Positions 54,238 to 62,856 of a DNA stretch of 64,000 nucleotides are shown in pieces (position 1 is the stretch's first letter; every line of letters starts with the position of its first letter). A program made the translations under genes and the position numbers. The stretch is from Mycobacterium colombiense (GTDB taxonomy: Bacteria > Actinomycetota > Actinomycetes > Mycobacteriales > Mycobacteriaceae). The DNA is taken from contig NZ_LZKI01000010.1 of assembly GCF_001672755.1 (NCBI RefSeq), forward strand, positions 23,873 through 87,872. The letters run 5' to 3'. Below the pieces are notes generated by a model, which saw only the letters and a program-made list of their open reading frames with translations, was not told where the DNA came from and searched no databases.

Positions 54238-55397
54238 GCGGTTCGCTGATCGAACGGGTCCGCGAGCGGTTGGCCGGCGAGGCCGGCCCGCTGGGACCGG
54301 CCGTGGTGGCCGCCGCGATCAGGGCCGAGTCCGGCGGGATGCTCGGCGACACCGAGGTGCTGGCCAACCTGCGGATCCTGCAGACGGAGCTCACCGGTGC
54401 CGGCATTCTCGATCCGCTGCTCTGCGCGGACGGGACAACCGACGTGTTGGTCACCGCACCGGATGCGGTGTGGGTCGACGACGGCACCGCCCTGCGGCGC
54501 ACCGAAATTCGCTTCCCCGACGAGGCGGCGGTGCGGCGGCTGGCCCAGCGGCTGGCGCTGGCCGCGGGCCGGCGCCTGGACGACGCGCAGCCCTGGGTGG
54601 ACGGCGAGCTGAGCGGCATCGGCGCCGGCGGCTTCGCGGTGCGGCTACACGCGGTGCTGCCGCCGGTGGCGGCCGCGGGCACCTGCCTGTCGCTGCGCGT
54701 CCTGCGGCCCGCCAGCCAGGATCTGGCGGCCCTGACCGCCGCCGGCGCGATCGAGCCCGCGGCCGCCGCCCTGGTCACCGACATCATCGGCGCCCGGCTG
54801 GCGTTCCTGGTCAGCGGTGGCACCGGCGCCGGCAAGACCACACTGCTCGCCGCGATGCTGGGCGCCGTGCCGCCGGGCGAACGGATCGTCTGTGTCGAGG
54901 ATGCCGCGGAGCTGGCCCCGCGGCACCCGCACCTGGTGAAGCTGGTCGCGCGGTGCGCCAACGTCGAAGGCGTCGGCGAGGTTCCGGTACGCGAGCTGGT
55001 CCGGCAGGCGCTGCGGATGCGGCCCGACCGCATCGTGGTCGGCGAGGTCAGGGGAGCCGAAGTCGTGGACCTACTGGCCGCGCTGAACACCGGCCACGAC
55101 GGCGGCGCGGGCACCGTGCACGCGAACAGCCCCGGGGAGGTGCCCGCCCGCCTGGAGGCATTGGGCGCGCTCGGCGGCCTCGACCGGGCCGCGCTGCACA
55201 GCCAACTCGCCGCCGCGGTGCAGGTGTTGCTGCACGTCGAGCGCGACCGCGCCGGCCGGCGGCGGCTCAGCGAAATCGCCGCGCTGCACAACGACCACGG
55301 TCGCGTGCGCGCGATCACCGTGTGGCATGCGGATCGGGGAATGACGGATGCCGCCCCGCAGCTGCAGCGCCTGCTGCGCGGCCGGATGGCGGCATGA
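54234..55397 (+). CDS. tadA: TadA-like secretion/pilus ATPase (Rv3659c-type)
   Basis: A 387-residue PilT/VirB11-type ATPase. Walker A is SGGTGAGKTTLLAAML; Asp box ERIVCVEDAAEL; Walker B-like RPDRIVVGEVRGAEVVDLL; His box NTGHDGGAGTVHANSP. It powers assembly of Flp-type pili through the Tad apparatus. GTG start at 54234 overlaps the ssd stop; its own stop overlaps tadB as ATGA. Confidence 0.92.
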   Translation: MSGSLIERVRERLAGEAGPLGPAVVAAAIRAESGGMLGDTEVLANLRILQTELTGAGILDPLLCADGTTDVLVTAPDAVWVDDGTALRRTEIRFPDEAAVRRLAQRLALAAGRRLDDAQPWVDGELSGIGAGGFAVRLHAVLPPVAAAGTCLSLRVLRPASQDLAALTAAGAIEPAAAALVTDIIGARLAFLVSGGTGAGKTTLLAAMLGAVPPGERIVCVEDAAELAPRHPHLVKLVARCANVEGVGEVPVRELVRQALRMRPDRIVVGEVRGAEVVDLLAALNTGHDGGAGTVHANSPGEVPARLEALGALGGLDRAALHSQLAAAVQVLLHVERDRAGRRRLSEIAALHNDHGRVRAITVWHADRGMTDAAPQLQRLLRGRMAA

Positions 55398-56191
55398 GCG
55401 GCCCGCTGGCCGGCGCGCTGCCGTTGTCGTTGGCGCTCATCGTCGTTCGGCCCTCGCCGCGACGACGCCTGTCGGCCTCACGACGCCCGCGGCTCCCGGT
55501 GGTCGGGCTTCGCGGGGCGGCCTGCGTCGCCGCGGGTATCGGCTGCCTCGCCGTTGTCGTGCTGCCGCTGACCACCGTCCTGTGCGTCGCGGTCGTGGGC
55601 GCGACCGCGGGTCTGCGGTATCGGCGCCGCCGGAGCATCCGGCGCGCCGCGGCTGAGGGCGACGCGCTGCAATCCGCGCTCGAGGTGCTGGTCGGTGAGT
55701 TGCGGGCCGGTTCGCATCCGGTGCGCGCCTTCGGCGTCGCCGCCGACGACACCGTCGGCGCGGTTGCGGCGTCGCTGCGTTCGGTGGCGGCGCGGGCCCG
55801 GCTGGGAGCCGACGTCGCGGCCGGCCTGGCCGCCGCGGCCCGCGACTCGGCGCTGCCGGCGCACTGGGAGCGGCTCGCCCTGTGCTGGCGGCTGGCCAGC
55901 GACAACGGGCTGGGCATCGCCACCCTGATGCGCGCCGCCCAGCGCGACATCGCTGAGCGGCAACGGTTCTCGGCCCGCGTCTCGTCGAGCATGGCCGGGG
56001 CGCGGGCAACCGCGACGATACTGGCCGCGCTGCCGGCGCTCGGCGTGCTGCTCGGCCAGTTGATCGGGGCCCGCCCGCTGGGCTTCTTGCTGGGCGGACA
56101 CGCGGGCGGGTGGCTGCTGCTCGTCGGCTCGGCGCTGGCCTGCGTCGGCCTGCTGTGGGCGGATCGCATTGCGGATGGGGTGGCGTCGTGA
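55394..56191 (+). CDS. tadB: TadB-like pilus assembly membrane protein (Rv3658c-type)
   Basis: A 265-residue GspF/TadB-like protein. N-terminal membrane segments, then the cytoplasmic helical region EVLVGELRAGSHPVRAFG and LAALPALGVLLGQLIGARPL at the C-terminal membrane part. It is the inner-membrane platform for the TadA ATPase. Its stop is separated from the tadC frame by a MIRU-like remnant. Confidence 0.85.
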   Translation: MSGPLAGALPLSLALIVVRPSPRRRLSASRRPRLPVVGLRGAACVAAGIGCLAVVVLPLTTVLCVAVVGATAGLRYRRRRSIRRAAAEGDALQSALEVLVGELRAGSHPVRAFGVAADDTVGAVAASLRSVAARARLGADVAAGLAAAARDSALPAHWERLALCWRLASDNGLGIATLMRAAQRDIAERQRFSARVSSSMAGARATATILAALPALGVLLGQLIGARPLGFLLGGHAGGWLLLVGSALACVGLLWADRIADGVAS

Positions 56192-56201
56192 GGGGCGGCG
56201 A

Positions 56202-56252
56202 ATGAACCGTGTCGGCGACGATGCAGAGCGAAGCGATGAGGAGGAGGGGCGC
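56202..56252 (+). repeat. MIRU-like repeat remnant at the tadB-tadC junction
   Basis: GGCGACGATGCAGAGCGAAG and CGATGAGGAGGAGGGGCGC again match the recalled MIRU core, encoding the short peptide MNRVGDDAERSDEEEGR in frame with tadC. It supplies the GAGGAGGAG that serves as ribosome site for the tadC ATG at 56253. Confidence 0.65.
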
Positions 56253-56846
56253 ATGGATTTCGTGGCGGTGCTGCTGGCCGTGGCGCTGTGGGTCGGCCCC
56301 GGTCCCTCGCTGGTGCGCAGCCGCATCGGGACGCCGATGCGTGGCGGTCGACGGTCGCGGGGCCGGGCACCGTCGCGTGGGCCGGATCCGCTGGCGGTCG
56401 CCTCCTGTCTGGACGTGCTGGCCGTGTGCCTGGGGGCCGGCATGGCCGTGTCGACGGCCGCCGCGGCGGCGGCCCCGGCGGCGCCGCCAAAGTTGGCCGG
56501 GGTGCTGCGCCGCGCCGCCGACCTGCTCGCGCTCGGTGCGGATCCCGCTGTCGCCTGGTCTATTCCGCCCGGCCCGCAGAACGCGGCCGATCCGCAGATC
56601 GATGCGTTGCTGCGGCTGGCCAGGCGCTCGGCGTCCTCGGGCGCGGCGCTGGCCGGCGGCGTCACCGAGCTGGCCGGGGAGTCCCGCCACGACGCCGCGC
56701 ACGCGGCGACCGCCGCGGCCGAGCGGGCCGGCGTGCTGATCGCCGGACCGTTGGGCCTGTGCTTCCTGCCGGCGTTCGTCTGCCTGGGCATCGTCCCGGT
56801 GGTGGCCGGTCTGGCCGGCGATGTCTTGCAGTCGGGCCTGCTGTGA
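56253..56846 (+). CDS. tadC: TadC-like pilus assembly membrane protein (Rv3657c-type)
   Basis: A 197-residue, Ala-rich membrane protein of the GspF/TadC kind. Starts MDFVAVLLAVALWVGPGPSL; the core has VASCLDVLAVCLGAGMAVSTA and the C-terminal helix LCFLPAFVCLGIVPVVAGLAG. The frame also opens at ATG 56202 through the MIRU-like remnant; ATG 56253 is preferred for its spacing to GAGGAGGAG. Acts with TadB. Confidence 0.82.
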   Translation: MDFVAVLLAVALWVGPGPSLVRSRIGTPMRGGRRSRGRAPSRGPDPLAVASCLDVLAVCLGAGMAVSTAAAAAAPAAPPKLAGVLRRAADLLALGADPAVAWSIPPGPQNAADPQIDALLRLARRSASSGAALAGGVTELAGESRHDAAHAATAAAERAGVLIAGPLGLCFLPAFVCLGIVPVVAGLAGDVLQSGLL

Positions 56847-56864
56847 AACGAAAGGAAACGATTG

Positions 56865-57065
56865 ATGGTCAACATGTTTCGCGAATTCTCGGCACGCGTG
56901 GCCGTGCTGGTGGCCGACGAGTCGGGCATGTCGACGGTCGAGTACGCCATCGGCACCATCGCGGCGGCGGCCTTCGGCGCGGTGCTCTACACCGTCGTAA
57001 CCGGCGATTCCATCGTCTCGGCGCTGACCAACATCATCGGTCGCGCGCTCAACACCAAGGTGTAG
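56865..57065 (+). CDS. flp: Flp/TadE-like pilin (DUF4244, Rv3656c-type)
   Basis: A 66-residue prepilin-like protein. A short basic leader ends before GMSTVEYAIG, the type IV prepilin peptidase motif with Glu at +5, followed by the hydrophobic helix TIAAAAFGAVLYTVV. It is the likely structural subunit of the pilus. ATG 56865 lies 8 bp after AAAGGA and is preferred over TTG 56862 and ATG 56874. Confidence 0.85.
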   Translation: MVNMFREFSARVAVLVADESGMSTVEYAIGTIAAAAFGAVLYTVVTGDSIVSALTNIIGRALNTKV

Positions 57066-57088
57066 CCGGCGATGCCGGCGCATCCACC

Positions 57089-57391
57089 GTGGAGGCGGCA
57101 CTGGGCATCGCCGCGCTCGTGGTGGTGCTGGTGCTGTGCCTGGCCGGTGTCAGCGCGGTGTCGATGCAGGTGCGCTGCGTCGACGCCGCCCGCGAAGCCG
57201 CCCGGCTGGCGGCGCGCGGCGACGAACGCTCCGCGGTGGCCGCCGCGCGCCGGCTGGCGCCCGGTGGCGCGCGGATCGACCTGCGCCGCGACGGCGACTT
57301 CCTGGTGGCCACCGTCGTCGCGCATTCGAAGTTGTTGCCCACCATCGACATTGCGGCAAAAGCGGTCTCGGCGGCCGAGCCGTCGCGGTGA
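57089..57391 (+). CDS. tadE: TadE-like minor pilin (Rv3655c-type), start uncertain
   Basis: From the GTG at 57089 the product is 100 residues: a membrane helix (IAALVVVLVLCLAGVSAVSM) and an extracytoplasmic part with MQVRCVDAAREAARLAARGD, typical of TadE. In frame just upstream, GDAGASTVEAALG looks like a prepilin motif parallel to that of the flp gene, but no ATG, GTG or TTG is available immediately before it. Either a more distant start overlapping flp is used or the beginning is altered. Its stop region abuts the tadG-like gene. Confidence 0.7.
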   Translation: MEAALGIAALVVVLVLCLAGVSAVSMQVRCVDAAREAARLAARGDERSAVAAARRLAPGGARIDLRRDGDFLVATVVAHSKLLPTIDIAAKAVSAAEPSR

Positions 57392-57422
57392 GCGGGGCTC
57401 GGCCGCCCTGGTCGCGGCCTGG

Positions 57423-57956
57423 ATGATCGTGGTGCTGCTGGCGGTGACCGGCGCCGGCGCGTACCTGGGCTCGGCGGTGGTGGCCCGCCACCGCGCGCAG
57501 GCGGTTGCCGACCTGGCCGCGCTGGCGGGCGCGGCGCGGCTGACTTCCGGAGCGGATGCGGCCTGCGCCAGTGCTGCGGGCGTGGCACGCCGGATGCGGA
57601 TCGATGACATCGGCTGTGCGGTGGACGGTCTCGATGTCATCGTCACCGCGCGGGTGGCCGTCGCGTTCGGCGGCGCGGCGCAGGCCGCCGCGCGGGCAGG
57701 GCCGGCGACGGGGAAAGTCGATCAGGTCGCGGCGTCGGGGCTGGGTGACAATCCCGCGGTGGCCAGTTCCTCGTCGGTGGGCAGCCGCAGCGAGACCAGC
57801 CCGGCGTACGTGTCCGGTTCGAGTTCCACCCGGTTGACCGTGACGTGCACGGGCACCCAATCCCCGTCGTGCCCGGGCATCCGCAACACCCGGCTGGTGG
57901 CGCCCCCACTGAATTCCCTTGTCATGGTGGACATCAGATCGTGGTCATCGGGGTGA
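57423..57956 (+). CDS. TadG/Rv3654c-like protein with antisense read-through tail
   Basis: The core from ATG 57423 (MIVVLLAVTGAGAYLGSAVV, ADLAALAGAARLTSGADAAC, VIVTARVAVAFGGAAQ) matches the small Rv3654c proteins of about 84 residues, with one N-terminal membrane helix. Here no stop follows the usual end: the frame continues another 235 bp across the 3' end of the convergent Rv3651 homologue, giving 177 residues. The tail (after about residue 100) is low-complexity and probably not conserved. RGERGSAAL just upstream is in frame but without a start codon. Confidence 0.65.
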   Translation: MIVVLLAVTGAGAYLGSAVVARHRAQAVADLAALAGAARLTSGADAACASAAGVARRMRIDDIGCAVDGLDVIVTARVAVAFGGAAQAAARAGPATGKVDQVAASGLGDNPAVASSSSVGSRSETSPAYVSGSSSTRLTVTCTGTQSPSCPGIRNTRLVAPPLNSLVMVDIRSWSSG

Positions 57957-58759
57957 ACCCGGGGCTTGCCCGTCTCACTGCTGCGCCAGTCGTAGAACGT
58001 GCAGGGCTCGTCGAGCCATTTGAGCAACGTCCAGGTGTTGAGGTCGATCAGCGCCCGGTGCACCCCGGCCTGGGCCAGCCCGCTGAGGATCCGTTGCGCC
58101 AGATCATCGGTCGACACCTCCGGGCCCCTGAGTTCGGACTGCCAGTTCATCGCCCGCGCCACCAGGTGCTCCCGGCCGTCGGGTCCCGGTTCCAGAATCG
58201 TGCGTGCGACAAAACCTATCCGGATCGCCTCGCCGCGCCAGTCGGTGAGATCCCAGGTGCTGCACAGTGTTTGGTCGGGCTTGGCCTTGACCGCCATGGC
58301 CAGCACTTTGGTCTCGTTCGGGTTGAGTTCACGGGATGGGAGGTCTTCGGCGAAGGCCCTGCCGAAGGTGACCTCGACTTCGGGGTTCTTGCCGCTGTTG
58401 ATCAGCGATTCGCGGGTGTCGGTGGCCACGCCGAGGGTCAGGTCCCACTTCAGCGGCCCCGGAATCGGCCGCTCGGGCGGCTCGACGTCGGCGGGACCGG
58501 TCCAGACATGCACGCCGTGGATGAAGCCGTCGGACATCACCACCGGTTCGGTGCGAATGATGCGGTCCCGCTTGGTCGTGATGCTGGTCAGGGCCTGCCC
58601 GGTCTGCACCGACTCGGTGATCGCCGTGCGGACCGCGGCCAGAAAGGGACTGCGGCGCAGGAATGTGGTGATGGGGACGAGATTTTTGAGCTGGCGGCCC
58701 TGCGCCACCACGGTGGGATCACCCCCGAGTGTCTCCACGAGCAACCAGTCGTGGGCCAT
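57722..58759 (-). CDS. Conserved hypothetical protein (Rv3651-type, PAS-like regions)
   Basis: 345 residues from the ATG at 58759, the length of Rv3651. It begins MAHDWLLVETLGGDPTVVAQ and contains VHPDDHDLMSTMTREFSGGA near the C-terminus, reminiscent of PAS-domain sensors. Function unknown. In M. tuberculosis PE/PPE genes lie between it and Rv3654c and beside it; here they are absent and its 3' end overlaps the TadG-like frame by 235 bp. The frame open upstream to 58933 lacks similarity. Confidence 0.85.
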   Translation of the reverse strand: MAHDWLLVETLGGDPTVVAQGRQLKNLVPITTFLRRSPFLAAVRTAITESVQTGQALTSITTKRDRIIRTEPVVMSDGFIHGVHVWTGPADVEPPERPIPGPLKWDLTLGVATDTRESLINSGKNPEVEVTFGRAFAEDLPSRELNPNETKVLAMAVKAKPDQTLCSTWDLTDWRGEAIRIGFVARTILEPGPDGREHLVARAMNWQSELRGPEVSTDDLAQRILSGLAQAGVHRALIDLNTWTLLKWLDEPCTFYDWRSSETGKPRVHPDDHDLMSTMTREFSGGATSRVLRMPGHDGDWVPVHVTVNRVELEPDTYAGLVSLRLPTDEELATAGLSPSPDAAT

Positions 58760-59010
58760 GCGGCCGAGTTTACGGATGAGGCGAGGGGTGTGGGGGAGTG
58801 CGGCCGATTCGCCGGGCGCCGAAGACCTCCGCGGCCGGCAGCCGTCACCGGCGTCGGTGGTGCTTGCGATGCCGTCTGGGCCTTGGTACTTTGCTGCTGC
58901 GTCCGCATCGTCGGGGTTGCGGATGGCCCACAACTAATCGTTTTTCTCATTCAGTGCGACAGCACGCCGCCATTTCTTGAGCAGCAGGAAATGTGTTCTT
59001 GGCGTGGGCG

Positions 59011-61392
59011 TCACGAGGCAAATCCGCTGGGTCGACCGTCGAGGGGTCGGTCGTCATCCGCGGAAACTGCCCTCCCGGGGCCCTGCGCCAATTCTGCGAG
59101 GACCAGCTTCAGCACCAGCACCGCGCCCGCCTTGTCGAGCGGGTCGTTGCCGTTGCCGCACTTGGGGGATTGCACGCACGACGGGCAGCCCCGCGGGCAC
59201 TCGCATGCTTCGATGGCGGCTGCTGTCGCACCCAGCCAGGTGCGGGCCTGGCGAAAGCCCCGCTCGGCGAATCCCGCGCCGCCCGGGTAACCGTCGTAGA
59301 CGAAGACGCTGGGCAGGCCGAGGGGGTCGGGCCCGACGGCGGTGGACAGCCCGCCGATGTCGCCGCGGTCGCAGCTGGCCACCAGCGGCAGCAGCCCGAT
59401 CGCCGCGTGTTCGGCGGCGTGCAGCGCTCCGGGGATTCGCGTTGCCTCAATGCCCTTGCGCTGCAACACATCTTCGGTGATGGTGTACACCACCGCCGTG
59501 GTGGCCAGGGTGTGTTCCGGCATGTCCAATTCGATGAAGTCGATCACCTCCCCGGAGAGCCGGCGGCGCAGATACCCCACCACCTGATGGGTGACCCTGA
59601 CCGGCACCAGACCAAGCGTTACCGGCCCGAACGTCAGGCGCTCGCCGGTTCCCGTGACGGCGATATCGGTGATCTCGCGCGCGAACGTCGCGTAACCGGG
59701 GTCCTCGGCGTGCACGAACGCGATGCCTTCCTCGGTGTCCAGGGAGTCCACCACGTAGCTGTCGCCTTGATGCAGGTACACCGCGCCGGGGTGGACGGTG
59801 GCCGGCGCCTGACCGGCGCCGGCGCTGCCCAGCAGCCTTCCGGTGTCGGCCTCCACGATGACGATCTGACCGCCCGCCGAGCCCCGGATATCCACCGCGG
59901 CATGGGGTTCCAAGCCGGGCACCGGAAAGTACCTGCCGCCGCGCCGCCGCAGCAGCCCGTCGTCGACCAGGCCGTCGGCCACCTCGGTGGCGTCGAGGGC
60001 GCGTACCTCCGCTTCCTCGAGCGGTAGTTCGGTTGCCGCGCACAGCAGCTGCGGACCCAGGATGTAGGGGTTGGCCGGGTCGATCACGACCCGCTCGACC
60101 GGCTTGTCCAGCAGCGCAGCGGGGTGGTGCACCAGATAGGTGTCCAGCGGGTCGTCGCGGGCGACCAGCACCACCAGCGCGCCCTGGCCGCGCCGCCCGG
60201 ACCGGCCCGCCTGCTGCCAGAACGAGGCCACCGTGCCCGGGAAACCGGCGAGCACCACCGCGTCCAGTCCGGCGATGTCCACGCCCAGTTCCAGCGCGTT
60301 GGTGGTGGCCAGACCCCGCAGCCGGCCCTCGGCCAGCGCACGCTCCAGCGCGGTGCGGTCCTCGGAGAGGTAACCGGCCCGATACGACGCGACCTGTCGG
60401 GACAGCTCCGGGGCGATCTCGTCCAGCCGCGCCTGTGCGCCGAGCGCGGTCAATTCCGCGGCGCGGCGCGACCGCACGAACGTCAGGGTCTGAGCGCCCT
60501 CGGCGATCAGGTCGGCCATCACGCGCGCCGCCTCGGCACCGGCGGAGCGGCGCACCGGCGCGCCGTTCTCGCCGGTCAGGTCGGCCCGCAGCGCGGGCTC
60601 CCACAGCGCCACCGTCCGGGCGCCCTGCGGTGAACCGTCCTCGGTGACCTCCTCGACCGGCAGCCCGATGAGTTCGGCGGCCGTCGCGCCCGGTGAATCC
60701 GTTGTCGCGCTGGCGAAGATCACCGTCGGCGACGACGAATAGCGGGCGCACAACCGCAACAGGCGGCGCAGCACCATCGCCACGTTGGAACCGAAAACCC
60801 CACGGTAGTAATGACATTCGTCGACGATCACGAAGCGAAGGCCACGCAACAGGACGCCCCAACGGGCATGATTGCGCAAGATCGACAAATGGATCATGTC
60901 GGGGTTGGAGAACAACCACCGCGAACGTTCCCGCGCGAAGCGTCGGACCTCGGTTGGGCTGTCGCCGTCGTAGGCGGTGGGAGCGACGTCGTGCAGCCGT
61001 GGAATCGCCGCGGTGAGCGCGTGCGCGGCCCGCAATTGGTCGTGGCCCAACGCTTTGGTGGGCGACAGGTAGAGCACCCGAGCCCGCGGATCGGTTGCCA
61101 GCGCGTTGAGGACCGGGAGCTGATAGGCCAGTGACTTGCCCGACGCGGTACCGGTGCTGAGCACGACGTGACGGCCCGCGTACGCCAGGTCCGCGGCGGC
61201 GAACTGATGCGACCACGGTGAGGTGATCCCGCGGTCGGCGAACGCGCTGACCACGTCGGGCGCGGCCCAGGCCGGCCACTCCCGCGGCCGGCCGCTGCGT
61301 GGTGGCAGTTCGGCGACGTGACGCAGCGGGCGCTCGTCCGACGCTGTTCCGGCGAGCGCGGCGGCAAGCAGGTCGCTGCCGAAACTCGCCAT
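59011..61392 (-). CDS. MrfA/Hrq1-type DEAD/DEAH-box helicase with C-terminal DUF1998
   Basis: A 793-residue superfamily 2 helicase (Rv3649). Motif I STGTASGKSLAY; motif II VDECHYYRG; motif VI WQQAGRSGRRGQGALVVL; and a C-terminal four-cysteine site CECPRGCPSCVQSPKCGNG, as in B. subtilis MrfA and the Hrq1 group involved in DNA crosslink or mitomycin damage repair. ATG 61392 has GGAGG 7 bp upstream and is preferred to 61458. Divergent from cspA. Confidence 0.9.
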   Translation of the reverse strand: MASFGSDLLAAALAGTASDERPLRHVAELPPRSGRPREWPAWAAPDVVSAFADRGITSPWSHQFAAADLAYAGRHVVLSTGTASGKSLAYQLPVLNALATDPRARVLYLSPTKALGHDQLRAAHALTAAIPRLHDVAPTAYDGDSPTEVRRFARERSRWLFSNPDMIHLSILRNHARWGVLLRGLRFVIVDECHYYRGVFGSNVAMVLRRLLRLCARYSSSPTVIFASATTDSPGATAAELIGLPVEEVTEDGSPQGARTVALWEPALRADLTGENGAPVRRSAGAEAARVMADLIAEGAQTLTFVRSRRAAELTALGAQARLDEIAPELSRQVASYRAGYLSEDRTALERALAEGRLRGLATTNALELGVDIAGLDAVVLAGFPGTVASFWQQAGRSGRRGQGALVVLVARDDPLDTYLVHHPAALLDKPVERVVIDPANPYILGPQLLCAATELPLEEAEVRALDATEVADGLVDDGLLRRRGGRYFPVPGLEPHAAVDIRGSAGGQIVIVEADTGRLLGSAGAGQAPATVHPGAVYLHQGDSYVVDSLDTEEGIAFVHAEDPGYATFAREITDIAVTGTGERLTFGPVTLGLVPVRVTHQVVGYLRRRLSGEVIDFIELDMPEHTLATTAVVYTITEDVLQRKGIEATRIPGALHAAEHAAIGLLPLVASCDRGDIGGLSTAVGPDPLGLPSVFVYDGYPGGAGFAERGFRQARTWLGATAAAIEACECPRGCPSCVQSPKCGNGNDPLDKAGAVLVLKLVLAELAQGPGRAVSADDDRPLDGRPSGFAS

Positions 61393-61675
61393 CTCACTCC
61401 CTCCGGAATCCGTTGTGAAATCGGCGCTGGAATCGGCCTTCGAATCGGCGGCAGACACAAGTCTGTCGCCGACGCGATGAACATGGTTGACTAATTGCGG
61501 TCGCAGCTTCTGTGTTCGTGTAAAACTTTCGCAGGATCGACGTTGCGGCCGCGGTTCCTGCGAGGTTAATCGGTCGGGTGAAGTTCCGGCGACTCAGCGA
61601 GGTATGGCGGTCGTACCAGGCCCGGGGCATCGAAAGGCGATGCTCCGCACCCAGAAGAAAAGGAAAGATCGAGAG

Positions 61676-61879
61676 ATGCCACAGGGAACTGTGAAGTGGT
61701 TCAACGCGGAGAAGGGCTTCGGGTTCATCGCCCCCGAAGACGGTTCCGCCGATGTGTTTGTCCACTACACGGAGATCCAGGGTTCGGGCTTCCGCACCCT
61801 CGAAGAGAACCAGAAGGTCGAGTTCGAGATCGGCCACAGCCCTAAGGGCCCCCAGGCCACCGGAGTCCGCTCCGTCTAA
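61676..61879 (+). CDS. cspA: CspA, cold-shock-domain RNA chaperone
   Basis: A 67-residue cold-shock protein. RNP1 is KGFGFIAPE and RNP2 is DVFVHYTEI; starts [17 protein letters not shown] 61676 follows an AAAGGAAAGAT ribosome site. The 283-bp gap to the divergent helicase holds its promoter; a TTGACT at about 61482 is a possible -35. A strong terminator follows. Confidence 0.96.
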   Translation: MPQGTVKWFNAEKGFGFIAPEDGSADVFVHYTEIQGSGFRTLEENQKVEFEIGHSPKGPQATGVRSV

Positions 61880-61901
61880 GACAGAGCAGACCTGAACGGA
61901 T

Positions 61902-61950
61902 CCCCCCGTGCAGACCCGCCCAGCGGGTCCGGCCGGGGGGTTTCCTCTTT
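61902..61950 (+). terminator. Intrinsic terminator after cspA
   Basis: CCCCCC (61902-61907) pairs with GGGGGG (61935-61940), enclosing ACCCGC/GCGGGT (61914-61919/61923-61928), followed by TTTCCTCTTTT. It is a stable, well-placed terminator 23 bp after the cspA stop. Confidence 0.8.
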
Positions 61951-62043
61951 TACCGGCGCGACCAGGTGCGCATCCCGTCGGTCCCGGACGCCGCGCCGGT
62001 TGCCTCAAGACGCGGATGGGCCCCCTGGCCTACTGTCGGTGGC

Positions 62044-62643
62044 GTGAGCCAGCTTTCCTTCTTTACAGCGGAGTCGGTGCCGCCCGCGGTCGCCGATCTT
62101 TCCGGGGTGCTGGCGGCGTCCGGGCAGATCGTCACCGTGGGTGCCACCGGCGAAAGCCAGGTCGCGGGTGCCCGGCTGTCGGTGGTCGTGGACCAGTCCT
62201 GGCGGGCCTCGGCGCTCGCCGAGATGATCCGGGAGGCGGGCCTGGTGGCCGAGATCAGCCGGACCGACGAGGACACCCCGCTGGTGCGCACCGCGGTGGA
62301 CCCCTCATTGAGCACGCTGGCCGCCGAATGGACGCGCGGTGCCGTCAAGACCGTACCGCCGCGCTGGCTGCCCGGGCCGCGCGAGCTGCGGGCGTGGACG
62401 TTGGCGGCCGGAAACCCCGAGGGCGAGCATTACCTGCTGGCATTGGACCCGCACGCGCCGGACACGCACTCGCCGCTGGCGTCGGCATTGATGCGCGTCG
62501 GCATCGCGCCCACCCTGATCGGCACCCGCGGTGGCCGGCCGGCGCTGCGGATCAGTGGGCGGCGCAGGCTATCGCGCCTGGTAGAGAACGTGGGCGAGCC
62601 GCCCGATGGCGATGAGGCGCTGTCGCGGTGGCCGCGAGTCTAG
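62044..62643 (+). CDS. Conserved hypothetical protein (Rv3647c-type)
   Basis: A 199-residue soluble protein beginning VSQLSFFTAESVPP, GTG at 62044. A segment ALAEMIREAGLVAEI and SPLASALMRVGIAPTLIGTRGGRPALRISGRRRLSRLVENVG near the end (shown in part) suggest an alpha/beta fold; no catalytic motif is recognised. Always next to topA in mycobacteria by order. Function unknown. Confidence 0.82.
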   Translation: MSQLSFFTAESVPPAVADLSGVLAASGQIVTVGATGESQVAGARLSVVVDQSWRASALAEMIREAGLVAEISRTDEDTPLVRTAVDPSLSTLAAEWTRGAVKTVPPRWLPGPRELRAWTLAAGNPEGEHYLLALDPHAPDTHSPLASALMRVGIAPTLIGTRGGRPALRISGRRRLSRLVENVGEPPDGDEALSRWPRV

Positions 62644-62856
62644 GCTGGAGTAAACGCCCGAAACTGTGTCGGCTTTCCGGCATTTTCGCGGATGTCAGTT
62701 TGCGCAGGCCCGGCCAAGGGTGCGAAATTGTCAGGTGCCGCAGGGCGAAGGAACGGTCGCGTACCTGAATTTCACCGGAATTTTCGATGCCGACCTGTCA
62801 TTCTTCCTGCAGTGGTCTCGCAGGGGGGACCAATCAGAGATGGAGCGTAAGGGCAG

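Noticed and set aside
57072..57422. Start of the TadG-like gene at ATG 57072
   Set aside because: That part of the frame overlaps tadE out of phase and is Arg/Trp/Pro-rich shadow sequence; protein-like sequence begins only near 57390.
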